Assembly: GCF_000374445.1 (NCBI RefSeq)
Contig: NZ_KB894427.1
Span: forward strand, 1 to 64,000
Length of the DNA stretch: 64,000 bases
Direction of reading: 5' to 3'
Source: Actinokineospora enzanensis DSM 44649
Lineage (GTDB): Bacteria > Actinomycetota > Actinomycetes > Mycobacteriales > Pseudonocardiaceae
Positions 17,174 to 24,729 of the stretch are shown here, piece by piece. Every line of letters starts with the position of its first letter. Position 1 is the stretch's first letter. The position numbers and the translations under genes were made by a program. The notes below the pieces were generated by a model. It made no database searches, had not been told where the DNA came from, and worked only from the letters and a program-made list of their open reading frames with translations.

Positions 17174-18079
17174 ATGGAACTACGCCAGCTGACCTACTTC
17201 CTCGCGGTAGTCGAGGAAGGCGGCTTCACCCGCGCGGCGGCGCGCGAGCACGTCGCCCAACCCGGCGTCAGCGCCCAGATCGGCAAGCTGGAAAGGGAGT
17301 TGGGCCACGACCTGTTCGACCGAACGTCCCGCACAGTGCGCCTCACCCAGGCAGGCGAGGTCCTACTCCCCTACGCCCGCACCGCCCTCAAAGCCGCCGC
17401 CGACGCCCGCCTCGCCCTGGACGAACTGGCAGGCCTCCTACGCGGCCGAGTCCGAGTGGGCGTACTCACCGCCACCCCCTCGGACGACCTCGTGCACCTA
17501 CTGGCCGAGTTCCACGAGGCACATCCCGCAGTAGAGATCAGCCTCCGCGAAGACGCCTCCGACCGCCTGATCGAAGGCATCCTGGCAGGCTCCATCGACC
17601 TGGCCTGGGTAAGCACCTCCGGCAACACCCCCACCGGCCTGGAAAGCATCGTGCTCACCGAACAGGAACTGGTCGCGGCGGTGGCACCCCACGACCCCCT
17701 CGCCGAGCACGACACGATCCACCTGACCGCCCTCCGCGACCGGGCCCTGGGCAGCCTCCCCGCGGGCACCGGCATCCGCGGCGCCCTGGAGTCCGCCTGC
17801 GCCACGGCCGGGTTCACCCCCCGCGTCGCGTTCGAGGCCAGCGCCCCCGACGTCCTGGCCAAGCTGGCGACCCGCGGCATGGGCGTCGCCGTGATCCCGC
17901 GCCTGATCGCCGACCGACACACCCCGGCGGTGCACGTGGTCACCCTGACCCACCCCGTCCCACGCGGCCGCGTCGAGCTGGCCTGGCGCGCGGGCGGCCC
18001 GCTCAGCCCGCCCGCCCGCGCCCTGGCCGAGCGGGTACGGGCCGCGCTCAGGGTTTCCGCGCCAGGGCTCCCAGCATGA
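17174..18079 (+). CDS. LysR-family transcriptional regulator
   Basis: A 301-aa regulator. Residues 1-60 form the winged helix-turn-helix (MELRQLTYFLAVVEEGGFTR, QPGVSAQIGKLERELG), and residues ~90-290 the periplasmic-binding-like effector domain. The ATG at 17174 gives the canonical MELRQL start; the ATG at 17156 would lie inside the tandem repeat. It is divergent from the SnoaL-like gene, its probable target. Its last 32 bp overlap the convergent methyltransferase gene. The effector is unknown. Confidence 0.9.
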   Translation: MELRQLTYFLAVVEEGGFTRAAAREHVAQPGVSAQIGKLERELGHDLFDRTSRTVRLTQAGEVLLPYARTALKAAADARLALDELAGLLRGRVRVGVLTATPSDDLVHLLAEFHEAHPAVEISLREDASDRLIEGILAGSIDLAWVSTSGNTPTGLESIVLTEQELVAAVAPHDPLAEHDTIHLTALRDRALGSLPAGTGIRGALESACATAGFTPRVAFEASAPDVLAKLATRGMGVAVIPRLIADRHTPAVHVVTLTHPVPRGRVELAWRAGGPLSPPARALAERVRAALRVSAPGLPA

Positions 18080-18890
18080 GGTGGTTCCACTCGGACAGCG
18101 GCACCAGCCGCGGCCCGTCCGGCCACCACTTGTGCAGCTGCACCAGGCCCGGCTCGACCATGCGCAGGTCCTCGAAGTAGGACTCGATCTCGCCGCGCTC
18201 GCGGAACGCGGTGGCCACGGCGGTGCCCAGGAACGCCTTGTGCAGGGTGCGTGCCAGCTCGCTGTGCACGCTGCCGTCGGCCGGGTCGAACTGCTGGCTG
18301 ACCACCACGTACGAGCCGGACGGGATCGCCTTCACCCAGCCGCGGACGGTCTGTCGGACCACGTCGTCGTCCAGGATGTGTCCGGTGACCGCGCACAGCA
18401 ACACCGCCATCGGCCGGTCGAAGTCCACCCGCCTGCGCAGGCCGGGGTCGGTGGTGACCGTCTCCGGGCGGGTGATGTCGAACTCCAGCATGTGGGTGTT
18501 CTCGTTCTCCTCCAGCAGCGCGCGGCCGTGGGCGAGGACGACGGGGTCGTTGTCGATGTAGCAGACCTTGGCCTCGGGGTTGTTCCGCTGCACGATCTGG
18601 TGGGTGTTGTCGAGGCCGGGCAGCCCGGACCCGAGGTCGAGGAACTGGTCCACCCCGCATTGGGTGACCAGCAGCCGGAGCACCCGACCGACCCATTCGC
18701 GGTGGTCGCGCACCATCTGGCCGACGCCGGGGGCCAGGTCCGCGAGTTGGTCGACCACTTCTCGGTCGGCCACGTAGTTGTCCCGGCCGCCCAGCAGGGC
18801 GTCGAAGAGCCGGGCCTGGTTGGGGGCGTCGAAGTCGATCGAGGCGCCCCGCGAGTGGGGATCCCAGGAGGTGTGTTCGGCAGCGGGCAT
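18048..18890 (-). CDS. SAM-dependent methyltransferase (PF04672 / DUF574 type)
   Basis: A 280-aa protein of the actinobacterial S-adenosyl methyltransferase family. The start region has the hallmark DFDAPNQARLFDALLGGRDNY; FLDLGSGLPG is the SAM-binding loop and CYIDNDPVVLAHGR follows it. The ending WWPDGP is also typical. These proteins occur in large numbers in Actinobacteria, often near regulatory genes; substrates are not known. Its 3' end overlaps the LysR gene by 32 bp on the opposite strand, so simultaneous expression may interfere. Confidence 0.9.
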   Translation of the reverse strand: MPAAEHTSWDPHSRGASIDFDAPNQARLFDALLGGRDNYVADREVVDQLADLAPGVGQMVRDHREWVGRVLRLLVTQCGVDQFLDLGSGLPGLDNTHQIVQRNNPEAKVCYIDNDPVVLAHGRALLEENENTHMLEFDITRPETVTTDPGLRRRVDFDRPMAVLLCAVTGHILDDDVVRQTVRGWVKAIPSGSYVVVSQQFDPADGSVHSELARTLHKAFLGTAVATAFRERGEIESYFEDLRMVEPGLVQLHKWWPDGPRLVPLSEWNHLMLGALARKP

Positions 18891-18954
18891 GTGACTGACT
18901 CCACAGGACGTGGCAACGGACGGTGAACAGGGTAGGACACCGGGTGGCGGCCCC

Positions 18955-18972
18955 GTACGGCCCCTACCGTAC
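18955..18972. promoter_or_regulatory. inverted repeat upstream of the methyltransferase gene
   Basis: GTACGG (18955-18960) and CCGTAC (18967-18972) flank 6 nt, about 65 bp upstream of the methyltransferase start. It is a possible operator with no other support. The gap 18891-19101 has no gene. Confidence 0.3.
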
Positions 18973-19101
18973 GTCGTACTCGCTCTCCGGTGCGTTCGGG
19001 TGTTCTCGTCGCACAGTCACCCGGAAGTCGGCAGGGCGTTACCCCGACCGTGGAGTCGTCCGGGGGTGGTTACTACCCAACGCGACGAGTTTCGCGAGCG
19101 C

Positions 19102-20013
19102 TCAGTCCGCGTCCCCCGGGACTTCGCCCCCGGTTCGGGTGAACTTTCCGTAGTCGATCTCGTCCGCCGTCGGCGGGTCGGCGCCCGCCCGGCCACAGGT
19201 GACGGCCGCGGCCGCGTTCGCCAGGTCGAGCGCGGCAACAAGGTCTTCCGGGCGGTCCGACCCGTGTTCCAGGGCGCCCGCGCGGTCGAGCGCGTGCAGC
19301 AGCGCGGCGGTGAAGGAATCGCCTGCGCCCACCGTGTCCACCACGGTGACCGGCCCGCACGATCGGGTGACTTGACCGTCCTGGGTCACCGCGTACGCCC
19401 CGTCCGGGCCGAGCGTGACCACCACCAGCCGCGGTCCGCGGGCCAGCCAGTCGGCCGCCCGCTCGCGCGGATCGGCGCCGGGGTAGAGCCAGGCGAGGTC
19501 GTCGGCGCTGGCCTTCACGATGTCCGCCTTGCCGACCTGCCGCTCGACCCTGGCCCGTTCGGCCGCGCGCGGCCCGGCGAGGGCGGGCCGGATGTTGGGG
19601 TCGTAGGAGACGGTGGCGGCGGCGTCCATGGCGGCCTCGACCGGTCCGGGCGCGAGGGCGGCGGCGAGGGAGCCGGTGTGCAGGACGCGGGCGGCCGGGA
19701 TCCGGGTGACGTCCCAGCCGATGCGGAAGTCGTAGGCGGCGACGCCGTCCTGGTCGGTGGCGGCGAAAGCCACGCTGGTGCCCGGGTCCCGGGCGGGCAG
19801 GAGGTCGACCGGGACGCCTTCCGCCGCCAGGTGATCGCGCAGGAAGCGGCCGAACAGGTCGTCGCCGAGATGGGTGTGCAGGGCGGTCGCGGTGCCCAGC
19901 CTGGCCAGCCCGACGGCGACGTTGGCGGGGCTGCCGCCGGGGTGCGCGGTGAAGGTGCGGCCGTCCGGCCCGGCGATGAGGTCGACCAGCGCCTCGCCGA
20001 CCACGGAGATCAT
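19102..20013 (-). CDS. PfkB-family carbohydrate kinase
   Basis: A 303-aa ribokinase-like sugar kinase. It starts MISVVGEALVDLI, has the first PfkB signature GGSPANVAVGLARLG (residues ~26-40), and the second signature VDTVGAGDSFTAALL with the catalytic Asp in GAGD. The substrate is probably a free sugar such as fructose; members named fructokinase look like this, but residues alone do not decide it. The ATG overlaps the upstream gene's stop as ATGA (20010-20013), so translation is coupled to the small Cys-rich protein before it. Confidence 0.88.
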   Translation of the reverse strand: MISVVGEALVDLIAGPDGRTFTAHPGGSPANVAVGLARLGTATALHTHLGDDLFGRFLRDHLAAEGVPVDLLPARDPGTSVAFAATDQDGVAAYDFRIGWDVTRIPAARVLHTGSLAAALAPGPVEAAMDAAATVSYDPNIRPALAGPRAAERARVERQVGKADIVKASADDLAWLYPGADPRERAADWLARGPRLVVVTLGPDGAYAVTQDGQVTRSCGPVTVVDTVGAGDSFTAALLHALDRAGALEHGSDRPEDLVAALDLANAAAAVTCGRAGADPPTADEIDYGKFTRTGGEVPGDAD

Positions 20014-20345
20014 GCCGGGAACGGCAGCTGTGGCTGCGACCCGGATCCCCCGGCGACGGCGGCGGCACGGGCCTCGGCGGAGGCCAGGCAGTGGCCGCAG
20101 TTGACCGGGTCGGCGGCCGGGTGCAGCTCGCCCGCGCCCGCCCCGGACCAGCCCTGACCGCACGCGGGCGCGGGCATGGTGAGCCCGGCGACCCAGGGCG
20201 TCATCCGGACCGCGTGCACCACCGCGGACCGGCGCACCCGGAGGTTGCGATCAGCGAACCGGGCGGCTTCCTGGCGGGCGACCGAGGCCAGCCCCGCGTA
20301 CACGGGATCCTCGACGGCGGCGGGGAACAGCGGCTCGGTGGTCAC
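20010..20345 (-). CDS. hypothetical protein with Cys cluster, coupled to the sugar kinase
   Basis: About 111 aa from GTG 20345 (GTG 20363 is also possible). The N-terminal half is helical (EDPVYAGLASVARQEAARFA) and the C-terminal half has ACGQGW, a His and VNCGHCLAS. The Cys and His spacing suggests a small zinc-binding site. I do not recognise the family. A 4-bp ATGA overlap with the PfkB kinase gene indicates an operon, but gives no clear functional link. Confidence 0.6.
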   Translation of the reverse strand: MTTEPLFPAAVEDPVYAGLASVARQEAARFADRNLRVRRSAVVHAVRMTPWVAGLTMPAPACGQGWSGAGAGELHPAADPVNCGHCLASAEARAAAVAGGSGSQPQLPFPA

Positions 20346-20393
20346 CGCACCAGCATGCAGCACCGCACCGACACACCGCTCGACCGCCGCCGG

Positions 20394-20783
20394 TCACCGC
20401 GCGGCCCGCCGCGCCTCCACCTCGATCTCGATTCGCATGCGGGGATCGGACAGCCCGCACACCAGCATCGTGGCGGCGGGCCGGACCTCCCCGAAACAGC
20501 GGCGCAGGGCGGGCCAGCACGGTTCGAAGTCGTCCCGCTCGGGCAGTAGGTAGCGCACCCGCACGACGTCGGCGAAGGTGCAGTCGGCCTCGACGAGCGC
20601 GGCCTCGATGTTGCGCAGGCACTGTTCGGCCTGCTCGACCACGTCGTCGGAGATCGTCATGGTGGTGTAGTCGAAGCCGGTGGTGCCGGACACGTGCACC
20701 CGGTCGCCGTCGACCACGGCTCGGGCATAGCCGACCAGCTCCTCGAAGGTCGAGCCACTGAGAATCGCGCGCCGCTCCGTCAT
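20394..20783 (-). CDS. RidA family protein (YjgF/UK114)
   Basis: A 129-aa protein of the RidA family, trimeric enamine/imine deaminases that remove reactive intermediates of amino-acid metabolism. It shows the expected order: GYARAVVDGDRVHVSGTTGFD, EQAEQCLRNIEAAL, VVRVRYLLPE and the C-terminal strand PRMRIEIEVEA. The catalytic Arg typical of true RidA is normally within a CxxR-like RVE(I)E segment; here the equivalent Arg may be that of PRMRIEIE, so activity is likely but not certain. It is 30 bp or more upstream of the Cys-rich gene on the same strand. Confidence 0.88.
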   Translation of the reverse strand: MTERRAILSGSTFEELVGYARAVVDGDRVHVSGTTGFDYTTMTISDDVVEQAEQCLRNIEAALVEADCTFADVVRVRYLLPERDDFEPCWPALRRCFGEVRPAATMLVCGLSDPRMRIEIEVEARRAAR

Positions 20784-20836
20784 GCACCGAACGCTAGTGG
20801 ATCACCGGTCGGCATGTCGGACGGCGCGGGACGGGT

Positions 20837-20870
20837 TTGTCCACAACCCCGCCGATCCATCCACAGGTCC
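20837..20870 (+). repeat. short dispersed repeat with DnaA-box-like sites, copy 1
   Basis: TTGTCCACA (20837-20845), CCCCGCCGAT and CATCCACAGG. A second copy in reverse orientation is at 30087-30119, with two differences in the core. TTGTCCACA is the Streptomyces-type DnaA box. It lies in the 235-bp divergent gap between ridA-like and surE genes. Confidence 0.6.
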
Positions 20871-21018
20871 CGGTCGGGGGATATTGACAACCAGCAAGAT
20901 CGCCTAGGGTTCCTCGTATAGGGCGGGTTCGCCCCCCGGGTGGGTGGGTGGCGTGGTCCTGGGCCGGTGCTCGGCGGTGGCAGGGGTTGGGTCGGGTGGC
21001 GCGGAATGGGGAGGATGG

Positions 21019-21795
21019 GTGCACGCCCTCATCACGAATGACGATGGGATCGGGTCTCCCGGGTTGGTCGCGTTGGCGGCGGCCGCGGCGCGGGCCGGGT
21101 TGAGCACGACGACGGCGGCGCCCGCGACCGAGGCGAGTGGGACCGGGGCCAGTCTGACCACCGCGGCCGATCATCACCGGGTGCCGTTCGAGGAGCATCC
21201 GAGCGGGTACGCGCTTCCGGCGCATCCGGGGCTGATCACGCTCATCGCGGCGCGGGGCGGGTTCGGGCCCGTGCCGGAGATCGTGTTGTCGGGGATCAAC
21301 CTCGGGGCGAACCTGGGGCGGGCGATCATCCACTCCGGCACGGTCGGGGCCGCGTTGACCGCGGGGGTGGTGGGGATCAGGGCGGTCGCGTTCTCGCTCG
21401 ACACCGGGTTCGTGGACGGTCAGGTGCACTGGGAGACGGCCGCGTCCGTGTTCGACGACGTGTTCGCGATCGTCGCGGATACGCCGCCGGGCAGCATGTT
21501 CAACGTGAACGTGCCCAACGTGCCCGTCGATGAGCTGCGTGGGATCCGGTGGGCGCGGTTGGCCGAGTTCGGTTCCGTCCAGAGCGTGATCGAACGGCTG
21601 GAGGACGGCACCATTTCCGTCACCACTGTCGAGACAGACGCGGAACCCGCGCCGGACACGGACGCGGCACTACTCGCCGCCGGTTATGTGACCGTCACGG
21701 CCATTCGGTCAGTGCATGAGGATCCCGTGCTGCACGGGGCGATCAGCATTCCGCCACGCTGGCCAGCGCGTCGCCCACCGTGCGGTAGGGGCTGA
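21019..21795 (+). CDS. surE: 5'-nucleotidase SurE
   Basis: A 258-aa SurE-family metal-dependent nucleoside monophosphate phosphatase. The GTG at 21019 gives VHALITNDDGIGSPG with the metal-binding Asp8-Asp9 pair, and GGAGG just upstream. Further family motifs are SGINLGANLG and HSGTVGAALTA. The length is normal, but the last ~18 residues (Pro- and Arg-rich) lie in the 53-bp overlap with the convergent STAS gene and look like read-through added to the usual C-terminus. Monocistronic. Confidence 0.9.
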   Translation: MHALITNDDGIGSPGLVALAAAAARAGLSTTTAAPATEASGTGASLTTAADHHRVPFEEHPSGYALPAHPGLITLIAARGGFGPVPEIVLSGINLGANLGRAIIHSGTVGAALTAGVVGIRAVAFSLDTGFVDGQVHWETAASVFDDVFAIVADTPPGSMFNVNVPNVPVDELRGIRWARLAEFGSVQSVIERLEDGTISVTTVETDAEPAPDTDAALLAAGYVTVTAIRSVHEDPVLHGAISIPPRWPARRPPCGRG

Positions 21796-22090
21796 TGGTG
21801 CCCAGGAGGCCGGTGACCTCCATGGCGCGCAGGACGCCGGGGACGCAACCGGCGACCATGATGCGGCCGTCGGTGTCCTCGCGGGTGCGGGCCAGCAGCA
21901 GAAGGCCGCTGGAGCCGATGAATCCGACCTCGGACAGGTCGACGACGAGCACCCGGGGGGCGCGGCTCAGGCGCACGGCCAGCGCGGCCTCCACGGTCGG
22001 GTAGGTGGCCAGGTCGATGTCCCCGCGCAAGCGCAGCACGGGGGCCAGTCGATCGTGCGAGACCGACATCTCGGGTCGGTTGGGCCTCAT
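21743..22090 (-). CDS. STAS-domain protein, anti-sigma factor antagonist type
   Basis: A 115-aa single STAS domain like SpoIIAA/RsbV, which in the unphosphorylated state binds an anti-sigma kinase and frees a sigma factor. The phospho-acceptor region is GFIGSSGLLLL (Ser60-Ser61); the usual Asp before the serines is Gly here. The ATG at 22090 follows GAGGGAG. No anti-sigma kinase or sigma factor gene is nearby, so its partner is encoded elsewhere. The gene overlaps surE tail to tail. Confidence 0.87.
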   Translation of the reverse strand: MRPNRPEMSVSHDRLAPVLRLRGDIDLATYPTVEAALAVRLSRAPRVLVVDLSEVGFIGSSGLLLLARTREDTDGRIMVAGCVPGVLRAMEVTGLLGTISPYRTVGDALASVAEC

Positions 22091-22326
22091 GTGGCGCTCC
22101 CTCGTTCGGGGCGGCCACGAAGAAAATGTGGTCCGAGTTCGGTCTGGACACCCGAATGGCATCTCCGCCGCAGCGTCACCGGATCTCTGGTTCGAGGATG
22201 GGAAAGATCGGACACCTCGACGCTACGCTTCTCGTCCGGGCGCACAACCCCCGGGCCGGGCGACCACTCCGGCGGCGCAGCGTCACCTCGGTCTCACTCG
22301 GTGTCACCAAACCGGGGGTGATCCGG

Positions 22327-23301
22327 TCAGATCCACCCCCGTCGGGCGGCCAGCAGGCCCGCCTGGAAGCGGGTCTCGGCGCCCAGCGTCGTCATCATCT
22401 CGCCGATCCGGCGGACCACGGTGCGCTGCGCGACGCCCAGGGCGCGGGCGATCGCCTGGTCCTTGAGGCCCGCGGCCATCAGCGAGAGCACCCGCCGGTC
22501 GCGCTCGGACAGCGGCACGGCGCCGTCGCCGGTGCCGCCGTCGTGCACCGGCGCGGCCTGGTCCCACAGCGCCTCGAAGCACATCACCAGGCCCTCGACC
22601 AGGGGCGGGGCGTGCACGAGCAGGCGGGTGCGGGTCTCGTCGGCGGCGAACGACACCGGCATCAGCGCCACCCGGCGGTCGACGATCAGCATCTTCATCG
22701 GCGCCGAGGCCAGCGTGCGGGCCCGCTCCCCCGCCGCGACGCAGGCCATCATCTGGTCGTAGTGGCCGGGCAGCCGCAGCGCCGGGCCGTGGTAGAGGCT
22801 GCGGTAGCCGACGCCGCGGTCGAGCGCGACGAACTCCTGCTCGTTCTGGACCGGCGTGCCGTACAGGTAGGGCGGCGCGTCGATGATCAGCACCTCGTCC
22901 CGGGCACCGAGCTGCAGGTGCGCCAGGCTGTGCGCGATCGCGTCCTGGCCCTCCAGGATCTCCACCAGACCGGACTCGGTGGTGACCCGGGTCTCCCGCA
23001 GCCGCAGGGCGAGTCGGCGGGCGTCGGCGCGCAGACCTTCCAGTTCCTGCTGTCGGCGCGAGATCAGCGCGTCGATGGAGATGTCCGGCGGCGCCACCAC
23101 GTACCGCACGGGGCGGGCGAGCAACGTGGTGACCAACCCGGACTCGGTGAGCACGCGCAGGGAACGGCGCACGGCGGGCAGGCCCAGTTCGGTGGCGTCG
23201 GCGATCTCCTGCGCGGTCCCGCGTGGCGCGCGGCCTGCCAGTGCCAGATAGACCGCGTTGTCCGTCTCGCTCAGCCCGATCGGCCCCAACAGGTGCGCCA
23301 T
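22327..23301 (-). CDS. TrmB-LuxR hybrid transcriptional regulator
   Basis: A 324-aa regulator with two DNA-binding modules. Residues ~8-75 form a TrmB-like winged helix (ETDNAVYLALAGRAPRGTAQ, SLRVLTESGLV). Residues ~80-250 resemble the PLD-like effector domain often fused to it. Residues ~262-320 form a LuxR-type helix-turn-helix (LSERDRRVLSLMAAGLKDQAIA). This layout is common in Actinobacteria and rarely characterised. It stands alone, transcribed toward the STAS gene. Confidence 0.87.
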   Translation of the reverse strand: MAHLLGPIGLSETDNAVYLALAGRAPRGTAQEIADATELGLPAVRRSLRVLTESGLVTTLLARPVRYVVAPPDISIDALISRRQQELEGLRADARRLALRLRETRVTTESGLVEILEGQDAIAHSLAHLQLGARDEVLIIDAPPYLYGTPVQNEQEFVALDRGVGYRSLYHGPALRLPGHYDQMMACVAAGERARTLASAPMKMLIVDRRVALMPVSFAADETRTRLLVHAPPLVEGLVMCFEALWDQAAPVHDGGTGDGAVPLSERDRRVLSLMAAGLKDQAIARALGVAQRTVVRRIGEMMTTLGAETRFQAGLLAARRGWI

Positions 23302-23388
23302 GACGACACATTAGTGGTGCGCGTACGGGGATACAGCGGGTTCGGCGAACCGCGCATCCACATCGGCCACGTGGCGATCGGCCAGGTG

Positions 23389-24540
23389 TCAGCGGGTTCG
23401 CACGACCCAGCGCAACGGGAGCGTGCCGTAGGTGGGCGCGCCCAGGTCGGCCCGGCCGATGATCACGCCGTGGTTGTTCAGGCCCACCGGCACGGCGTTC
23501 GGCGCGCCCGCGGTGCCCAGGTCGGTCGCCTTGCCGTCGCGCCACAGGAAGACGTGCCGCTGCGCGCCGTCCGGCGAGCTGGTGTACCCGACGACGTCGC
23601 CCAGGTCGTTGACCGCGACGGCCGCGCTCGCCCCGCCCAGCGGCGAGCCCAGGTCGACGGCCTGCCCGGCGCGCCACAGGACCGCGCGGTCGCCGGAGGT
23701 GCCGACGACGTCGCCGCGCTGGTTGACCGCCTGCCGGTTGGCCGAGACCCGGGTCGCGCCGCCCCCGGGAAGCGCGGGCAACGGTGTGACCGCGCTTCCC
23801 TCCCAGCGCACGGCGGTGGCGCCGATGTTGCCGACGACCACCCCGCGATCGTTGGCCGCGACCGGCGCAGGGTTGCCGGTCGCGTCCGAAATGGTCGGGA
23901 GTTCGACGCATGCCGTGAGCTGGCAGCGGAAAGCGTAGGCGCGGGTGCCGAACATGGGAAGATACGAACCGGCGGTGAGTCCACGGTTGTTGACGACGTT
24001 GAGGCTCAGGTGCGGGCCGTTCGAGCTGGGCGCGGACAGGGCGGTGTAGGTGCCGTCCTTCCAGTAGCCGATGTTCTCCATGTGGTAGCCCTGCACGGAG
24101 TTCGGGAAGGTGACCGGGACGGTGCCGTCCTCGGCGATCGGGCCGGTGGCGACGTAGCCGCGGTTGGGCAGGGTGATCACCGTGATGGCGCCGCGGTACC
24201 AGATCTTGGGGGTGCGCTCGTAGGTGCCGCTCGGGCCCGCGATGTACTCGGTGCCCGCGACCTGGCCGCGGTCGTTGATCCCGGTCGGGGAGCCCGCGCC
24301 GAGGTCGGTGACGCCGTCGCCGCGCCAGAGGGCCACGTGCGTGGGGCCGCCGCTCTCGCCGACGATGTCGCCGCGCTCGTTCACGTCGACCACGGACGCG
24401 CCGGTCTGGCCGGGCGGCAACGGCAGCGGGCCTGCGGAGAGCAGCGGTCCGCGCCCGGCCGCCTGGGCGGACGTGACCAGCAGGGGCAGCAGCACGGTGG
24501 CGACCGCGGCGGGCACGAGGCGGCGGGAGGCGCGGGACAT
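23389..24540 (-). CDS. secreted HAF-repeat protein
   Basis: A 383-aa exported protein with a signal peptide (residues 1-28, ending SAQA). The body is a set of ~40-residue repeats of the HAF type: VNERGDIVGES, INDRGQVAGT, VNQRGDVVGTSGDRAVLWR, VNDLGDVVGYTSSPDG..HVFLWRDGKATDLG. Such repeats probably build a beta-propeller-like fold; function is unknown. The ATG at 24540 is chosen because it starts the signal peptide. The reading frame remains open far upstream on this strand only as a shadow of the caspase gene. Divergent from the caspase gene with a palindrome between. Confidence 0.82.
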   Translation of the reverse strand: MSRASRRLVPAAVATVLLPLLVTSAQAAGRGPLLSAGPLPLPPGQTGASVVDVNERGDIVGESGGPTHVALWRGDGVTDLGAGSPTGINDRGQVAGTEYIAGPSGTYERTPKIWYRGAITVITLPNRGYVATGPIAEDGTVPVTFPNSVQGYHMENIGYWKDGTYTALSAPSSNGPHLSLNVVNNRGLTAGSYLPMFGTRAYAFRCQLTACVELPTISDATGNPAPVAANDRGVVVGNIGATAVRWEGSAVTPLPALPGGGATRVSANRQAVNQRGDVVGTSGDRAVLWRAGQAVDLGSPLGGASAAVAVNDLGDVVGYTSSPDGAQRHVFLWRDGKATDLGTAGAPNAVPVGLNNHGVIIGRADLGAPTYGTLPLRWVVRTR

Positions 24541-24660
24541 GATCGACAGAGTAGTGCCCGATTCGGCTTGTTCGGCAGACGCCGGATAGCCCAATCCAGC
24601 CTCTCGACCACCGATTTTCTCGGCCGCCCCAAGGGTTTCCATCCGTCCACTGTGGATTGA

Positions 24661-24685
24661 CCGGACCGGACGCCGTCCGGTCCGG
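24661..24685. promoter_or_regulatory. perfect palindrome in the divergent HAF/caspase promoter region
   Basis: CCGGACCGGAC (24661-24671) / GTCCGGTCCGG (24675-24685) with a 3-nt centre, 45 bp before the caspase gene start. It could be an operator for one or both genes; no regulator is identified. Confidence 0.45.
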
Positions 24686-24729
24686 CCGTACACCGTGTAA
24701 CGGGCCAGAGGGCAGGGCGATGACCTGAC

